The notes beneath the pieces are model-generated. The model did not search any database. It saw nothing but the letters and a program-made list of their open reading frames with translations, and was not told the DNA's origin. The translations under genes were made by a program, and so were the position numbers. A DNA stretch of 9,415 bases from an uncultured Ruminococcus sp. (GTDB lineage Bacteria > Bacillota > Clostridia > Oscillospirales > Acutalibacteraceae), in contig USJJ01000031.1 in the NCBI GenBank assembly GCA_900554995.1, positions 1-9,415 of the forward strand, written 5' to 3'. This document shows positions 7,363-9,415 of the stretch, piece by piece (the first letter of the stretch is position 1; every line of letters starts with the position of its first letter).

Positions 7363-7391
7363 ATTATACTTTTTTTCTTCGTCAAGGTCAA
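7363..7391 (-). promoter_or_regulatory. Promoter of the VTT/galactokinase operon
   Basis: Minus strand: -35 TTGACC (7386-7391), 17-base spacer, -10 TATAAT (7363-7368). A second TTGAC lies inside the spacer but is too close to the -10. The leader to the ATG at 7321 would be about 35 bases. It is divergent from the riboswitch promoter about 25 bases away. Confidence 0.8.
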
Positions 7392-7413
7392 TAATTTATT
7401 TAACATTATTTAC

Positions 7414-7441
7414 TTGACATTTCAAAATACGGTGCTACAAT
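7414..7441 (+). promoter_or_regulatory. Promoter of the FMN riboswitch/ribU transcript
   Basis: -35 TTGACA (7414-7419, consensus), 16-base spacer, -10 TACAAT (7436-7441, five of six). The transcript would start near 7448, about 14 bases before the aptamer, as expected for a riboswitch-controlled gene. Confidence 0.78.
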
Positions 7442-7461
7442 ATAGTCAAGTTAACAGTTGT

Positions 7462-7580
7462 CTTCGGGGCGGGGCGCAATTCCCCACCGACGGTAATGGG
7501 ATATCAATCCACAAGCCCGTGAGCGAAAGTTGATTCGGTGAGATTCCGAAGCCGACGGTACAGTCCGGATGAGAGAAGAT
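7462..7580 (+). ncRNA. FMN riboswitch aptamer (RFN element)
   Basis: The conserved RFN core is readable throughout: CTTCGGGGCGGGGCGCAATT at 7462-7481, CCCCACCGACGGT (7482-7494), AGCCCGTGAGCG (7514-7525), the GATTCGGTGAGATTCCGAA arm (7532-7550), and the closing part GCCGACGGTACAGTCCGGATGAGAGAAG at 7551-7578. The first and last segments (CTTC/GAAG) form the closing helix. It binds flavin mononucleotide; with an expression-platform terminator directly downstream, high FMN should end transcription before ribU. The layout fits a transcriptional OFF switch. Confidence 0.96.
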
Positions 7581-7600
7581 TCATATTCTTGATACTTAAG

Positions 7601-7632
7601 CCCCGTACAGGTTTTGTACGGGGTATTTTTTT
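7601..7632 (+). terminator. Riboswitch expression-platform terminator before ribU
   Basis: Perfect 8-bp stem CCCCGTAC (7601-7608) / GTACGGGG (7616-7623), 7-base loop, then TA and seven T (7626-7632). It lies 20 bases after the FMN aptamer and 47 bases before the ribU start, so it is the conditional terminator of the switch. I could not assign the competing antiterminator pairing with confidence. Confidence 0.92.
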
Positions 7633-7678
7633 GTCGTTGGCAACTCTGACTGACATTTTTTTCGAAAGGGTGTTGTTT

Positions 7679-8272
7679 ATGAACACAAAAGTCAAAAATT
7701 TCAGAATGATCACCGTAACGGCAATTATGGCGGCGCTGTCGGCTGTGCTTATGTTTGTGGAATTTTCGATTCCGATTATGCCTGCTTTTATCAAGCTCGA
7801 CATTTCCGATCTGCCTGCGCTGATCACGTCTTACGCTTTCGGTCCCGTCTGCGGAGTCACCGTTTGCCTTGTCAAAAATCTCATTCATTTGTTTGCCACC
7901 AACACATTCGGCGTCGGTGAGCTTTCAAATTTCATTCACGGCGCAGTTTTCGTTTTTGTTGCCGGTATGTTTTACAAATACCATCATAACCGTAAATTCG
8001 CATTTATAGGCGCAATGGCTGGCGACTTTATGATGGCGGCAATGAGCTTTTTTATAAACTATTTCCTGGTTTATCCGATTTATATAAAGCTGATGCTACC
8101 TGAAGAGCAAATTATCGGAATGTACAGTGCAATTCTTCCGAGCGTCGATTCCCTCTGGAAAGCAATTTTGATTTTCAATGTCCCGTTCACTTTCGTCAAG
8201 GGGCTGATAAGCGTCGCAATTACCTTTGCGGTTTACCCAAAGCTGTCCCCGATACTCAAAGGGAAGAAATAA
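7679..8272 (+). CDS. ribU: RibU, riboflavin-specific substrate-binding (S) component of an ECF transporter
   Basis: 197-aa membrane protein, normal RibU length, with about six hydrophobic segments. It captures riboflavin and works with the shared ECF energising module (EcfA, EcfA', EcfT), none of which is in the window. Key evidence is the RibU signature in residues 28-45: FSIPIMPAFIKLDISDLP, followed by a SYAFGPV segment. Further family-like features are the KNLIHLF stretch, GELSNFIHG, the second-half GDF motif and the basic C-terminus (KGKK). The frame is open back into the riboswitch (first ATG at 7538), but that region is aptamer and terminator RNA. The real start is the ATG at 7679, which has AAAGGG 8 bases upstream and gives the expected N-terminus. 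Riboswitch control by FMN independently supports the flavin assignment. Confidence 0.95.
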   Translation: MNTKVKNFRMITVTAIMAALSAVLMFVEFSIPIMPAFIKLDISDLPALITSYAFGPVCGVTVCLVKNLIHLFATNTFGVGELSNFIHGAVFVFVAGMFYKYHHNRKFAFIGAMAGDFMMAAMSFFINYFLVYPIYIKLMLPEEQIIGMYSAILPSVDSLWKAILIFNVPFTFVKGLISVAITFAVYPKLSPILKGKK

Positions 8273-8276
8273 CTAC

Positions 8277-8315
8277 AAAAAGCGGACTGCCACAATGAAG
8301 TGACAGTCCGTTTTT
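8277..8315. terminator. Bidirectional rho-independent terminator between ribU and the lipid kinase
   Basis: Stem CGGACTG (8283-8289)/CAGTCCG (8304-8310), continued after one C-A mismatch by CAC (8291-8293)/GTG (8300-8302), with a 6-base loop. It is flanked by T5 on the plus strand (8311-8315) and A5 (8277-8281, T5 on the minus strand). It serves both convergent genes; the minus-strand stop codon of the lipid kinase touches its edge. Confidence 0.9.
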
Positions 8316-9184
8316 CAGGCGTTGACCGTATCGTTATGATGAGCATTGACCGTATAGGAGGAAACACCGAGTATGGTCTCGCCGTCTATCTGCAAGGGCG
8401 TGGGACGGTCAAATTCAACCGTGATTTTCCTGCCCTCGAGAATTGCAATGTTTTTCTTGTGCTTAACGTGCTCGCCCTTGAAAATTGACGGGAACACCGC
8501 AAGCGCTTTGAGCTTTCCGAGATTGTGATATACCATAACAGAGAGCTTACCGCTCATTCTGTCCTGATTCGGCGTCGGCATCATTCCGCCGCCGTAGAAT
8601 TTTCCGTTCATCGTTGGGGCAAGCCAAACTCTTTTATAGCTATGCTTAACTCCGTCAACGGTAACTGTTGCATTCGTCGGTTTGTAGTGGAAAAGCAGAC
8701 CTTTTATTGCAATTGCCGTATAATTTATGCTGCCCTCGGTCGTTTCTCGGAGCTTGTCTCCGACCTCACAGCAGTAACCGTCAATTCCGTAGCCGATTCC
8801 ATTGAGAAATTTGAATGTCTTTCCGTTTACGGTAACCTCGGGAAGATTTTTCAGATATTTTGTTATGCTGAATGGCTTATCCCCATACTTATGACCGAGC
8901 TCGTGAGCAAAGTCATTTCCCGAACCCATCGGGAAATAAAGCACTTCGTTTTTCTCGGAATAATCATAAGGTAAATTTATGAAACGGTTCAGCGTCCCGT
9001 CACCGCCGCAGACGATCAGCACATCGTCGCTCTTCATCTCCGGAAGAACGTCGCTGTACGTCATCGGCTTTGTCATATCGCAGTAAATCGGCTCGCAGTC
9101 TATCAGATCTTCAATCTTTTTAATATCCGTGCCGCATCTTTTGTTGCCGGCAAGTGGATTGTAAAGCACGTAAAATCTTGACAT
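8315..9184 (-). CDS. Diacylglycerol kinase family lipid kinase (DgkB/YegS/BmrU type)
   Basis: Soluble or membrane-peripheral ATP-dependent lipid kinase, 289 aa, normal for the family. Members phosphorylate diacylglycerol, other lipids or, in some cases, unknown substrates. Evidence: the N-terminal YNPLAG (8-13), the nucleotide-binding GGDGT (60-64), PMGSGNDFA (85-93), and the C-terminal beta-sandwich domain with LNGIGYGIDG (about 127-136) and GGGMMPTPNQDRMSGKL near 200. The ATG at 9184 has GGAGGT 6 bases upstream. The upstream region carries a promoter and operator-like repeats, so it is probably transcribed from its own promoter, possibly also by read-through from the histidine kinase gene whose end is 154 bases upstream. 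Its true substrate cannot be told from sequence; DgkB, with its role in lipoteichoic acid lipid recycling, is one possibility. Confidence 0.88.
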   Translation of the reverse strand: MSRFYVLYNPLAGNKRCGTDIKKIEDLIDCEPIYCDMTKPMTYSDVLPEMKSDDVLIVCGGDGTLNRFINLPYDYSEKNEVLYFPMGSGNDFAHELGHKYGDKPFSITKYLKNLPEVTVNGKTFKFLNGIGYGIDGYCCEVGDKLRETTEGSINYTAIAIKGLLFHYKPTNATVTVDGVKHSYKRVWLAPTMNGKFYGGGMMPTPNQDRMSGKLSVMVYHNLGKLKALAVFPSIFKGEHVKHKKNIAILEGRKITVEFDRPTPLQIDGETILGVSSYTVNAHHNDTVNA

Positions 9185-9229
9185 AAAAATACCTCCACAT
9201 AAACAGAGTTCTTTATTTTACATTTCAAT

Positions 9230-9259
9230 TTTACAATGCGAATTACAACCTTATGTCAA
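9230..9259 (-). promoter_or_regulatory. Probable promoter of the lipid kinase gene
   Basis: Minus strand: consensus -35 TTGACA (9254-9259), 18-base spacer, weak -10 TGTAAA (9230-9235). The -35 is excellent and the -10 matches only four of six positions, so an activator may help. The leader to the ATG at 9184 would be about 40 bases. Confidence 0.55.
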
Positions 9260-9266
9260 CTCAACA

Positions 9267-9280
9267 TCAACAATTGTTGA
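9267..9280. repeat. 14-base perfect palindrome upstream of the lipid kinase promoter
   Basis: TCAACAATTGTTGA reads the same on both strands. It ends 8 bases upstream of the -35 element of the lipid kinase promoter. Two further TCAAC copies (9256-9260 and 9261-9265) lead into it, the first overlapping the -35. This is an operator-like placement for a dimeric regulator. Confidence 0.7.
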
Positions 9281-9305
9281 ACTTTGTCGAATAAGGTCGA
9301 ACGGT
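9276..9305. promoter_or_regulatory. Three helically phased GTYGAA repeats, the middle one a perfect Spo0A-box match
   Basis: GTTGAA (9276), GTCGAA (9286) and GTCGAA (9296) on the plus strand start exactly 10 bases apart. The middle one sits in TTTGTCGAA (9283-9291), the published Spo0A-box consensus. The first overlaps the 14-base palindrome, and the last runs into an odd palindrome CGAACGGTTCG (9298-9308). Regular one-turn spacing upstream of a promoter suggests a cooperative regulator site. Confidence 0.5.
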
Positions 9306-9338
9306 TCGTAGCGAGACTTTGCGTTAAAGCCATTTATT

Positions 9339-9415
9339 CTATGCCGTTTTATTCTTCAATATAACCGTAAATTGACATCCGCCGCCGTCAATATTCTCCG
9401 CCTTGATCTCTCCGT
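9339..9415 (-). CDS. C-terminal end of a probable sensor histidine kinase (partial)
   Basis: The minus strand entering from the right edge encodes 24 residues and a TAG stop (9339-9341): GEIKAENIDGGGCQFTVILK followed by NKTA. This resembles the last strand of a HATPase_c domain, where a glycine-rich G(S/T)xF(T/V)hxLP-like ending is usual (here GGGCQFTVIL). The rest of the gene lies outside the window. No clear terminator follows, so read-through into the lipid kinase gene is possible. The family call rests on a short stretch and is only moderately secure. Confidence 0.6.
   Translation of the reverse strand, partial: GEIKAENIDGGGCQFTVILKNKTA

Noticed and set aside
7538..7678. Longer form of ribU starting at 7538
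   Set aside because: These bases form the end of the FMN aptamer and its terminator, the extra 47 residues do not look like RibU, and the ATG at 7679 has a proper RBS.
7451..7888. Minus-strand frame of 145 aa across the riboswitch and the start of ribU
   Set aside because: It runs antisense through a structured RNA and a confirmed gene, and its Arg/His/Ser-rich translation has no recognisable domain.
9267..9280. The 14-base palindrome as an attachment site or mobile-element end
   Set aside because: There is no integrase, transposase, target duplication or second copy in the window; placement by a promoter fits an operator better.
9302..9338. Terminator after the histidine kinase fragment
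   Set aside because: Only weak short stems (such as CTTT/AAAG) can be drawn and there is no T-tract on the minus strand, so I did not annotate one.

Overview
The window looks like a chromosomal segment of a low-to-mid GC Gram-positive anaerobe of the Clostridia, perhaps a gut Oscillospiraceae/Ruminococcaceae-type genome. The reasons are strong AGGAGG-type ribosome binding sites, a Bacillota-type FMN riboswitch in front of a RibU-like ECF substrate-binding component, rho-independent terminators with T-tracts, SigA-type promoters and a perfect match to the TTTGTCGAA Spo0A-box consensus. The genus is inference only. I see no mobile element, CRISPR array, tRNA or rRNA.

Layout from left to right. 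(1) The 3' part of a GPH-family (MelB-like) sugar:cation symporter on the plus strand, ending at a hairpin shared with the convergent operon. (2) A minus-strand three-gene operon read from 5161 down to 1191, with gaps of only 11-12 bases: an XRE-type helix-turn-helix protein fused through one membrane segment to a complete lipase domain, an MtaD-like amidohydrolase (methylthioadenosine/S-adenosylhomocysteine deaminase), and a divergent MtnA-like sugar-1-phosphate isomerase. It has a near-consensus extended -10 promoter. (3) A second minus-strand operon, 7321 to 5302: a VTT/TVP38-type membrane protein overlapping a galactokinase-family GHMP kinase by 8 bases, with a strong promoter and a textbook terminator. 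(4) Divergent from it, a plus-strand unit of promoter, FMN riboswitch, terminator and ribU. (5) A diacylglycerol-kinase-family lipid kinase on the minus strand, convergent with ribU through a bidirectional terminator. Upstream of it lies an operator-like region with a 14-base palindrome and three GTYGAA repeats spaced exactly 10 bases apart. (6) The last 24 codons of what looks like a sensor histidine kinase at the right edge.

How the genes may work together. The deaminase and the MtnA-like isomerase fit salvage of 5'-modified adenosines left by S-adenosylmethionine chemistry (deamination, phosphorolysis, aldose-to-ketose isomerisation); the phosphorylase and later steps are not in the window. 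The sugar symporter and galactokinase-like enzyme are both compatible with sugar use but are in different transcription units.

The most unusual object is the HTH-membrane-lipase fusion. All catalytic and zinc-ligand positions of the Geobacillus/Staphylococcus lipase group appear intact, and the positive-inside rule places the DNA-binding domain in the cytoplasm and the lipase outside. Secondary points of interest are the missing RGAP-type loop in the MtnA-like protein, the altered sugar-binding signature of the galactokinase, and the helically phased repeats in front of the lipid kinase.
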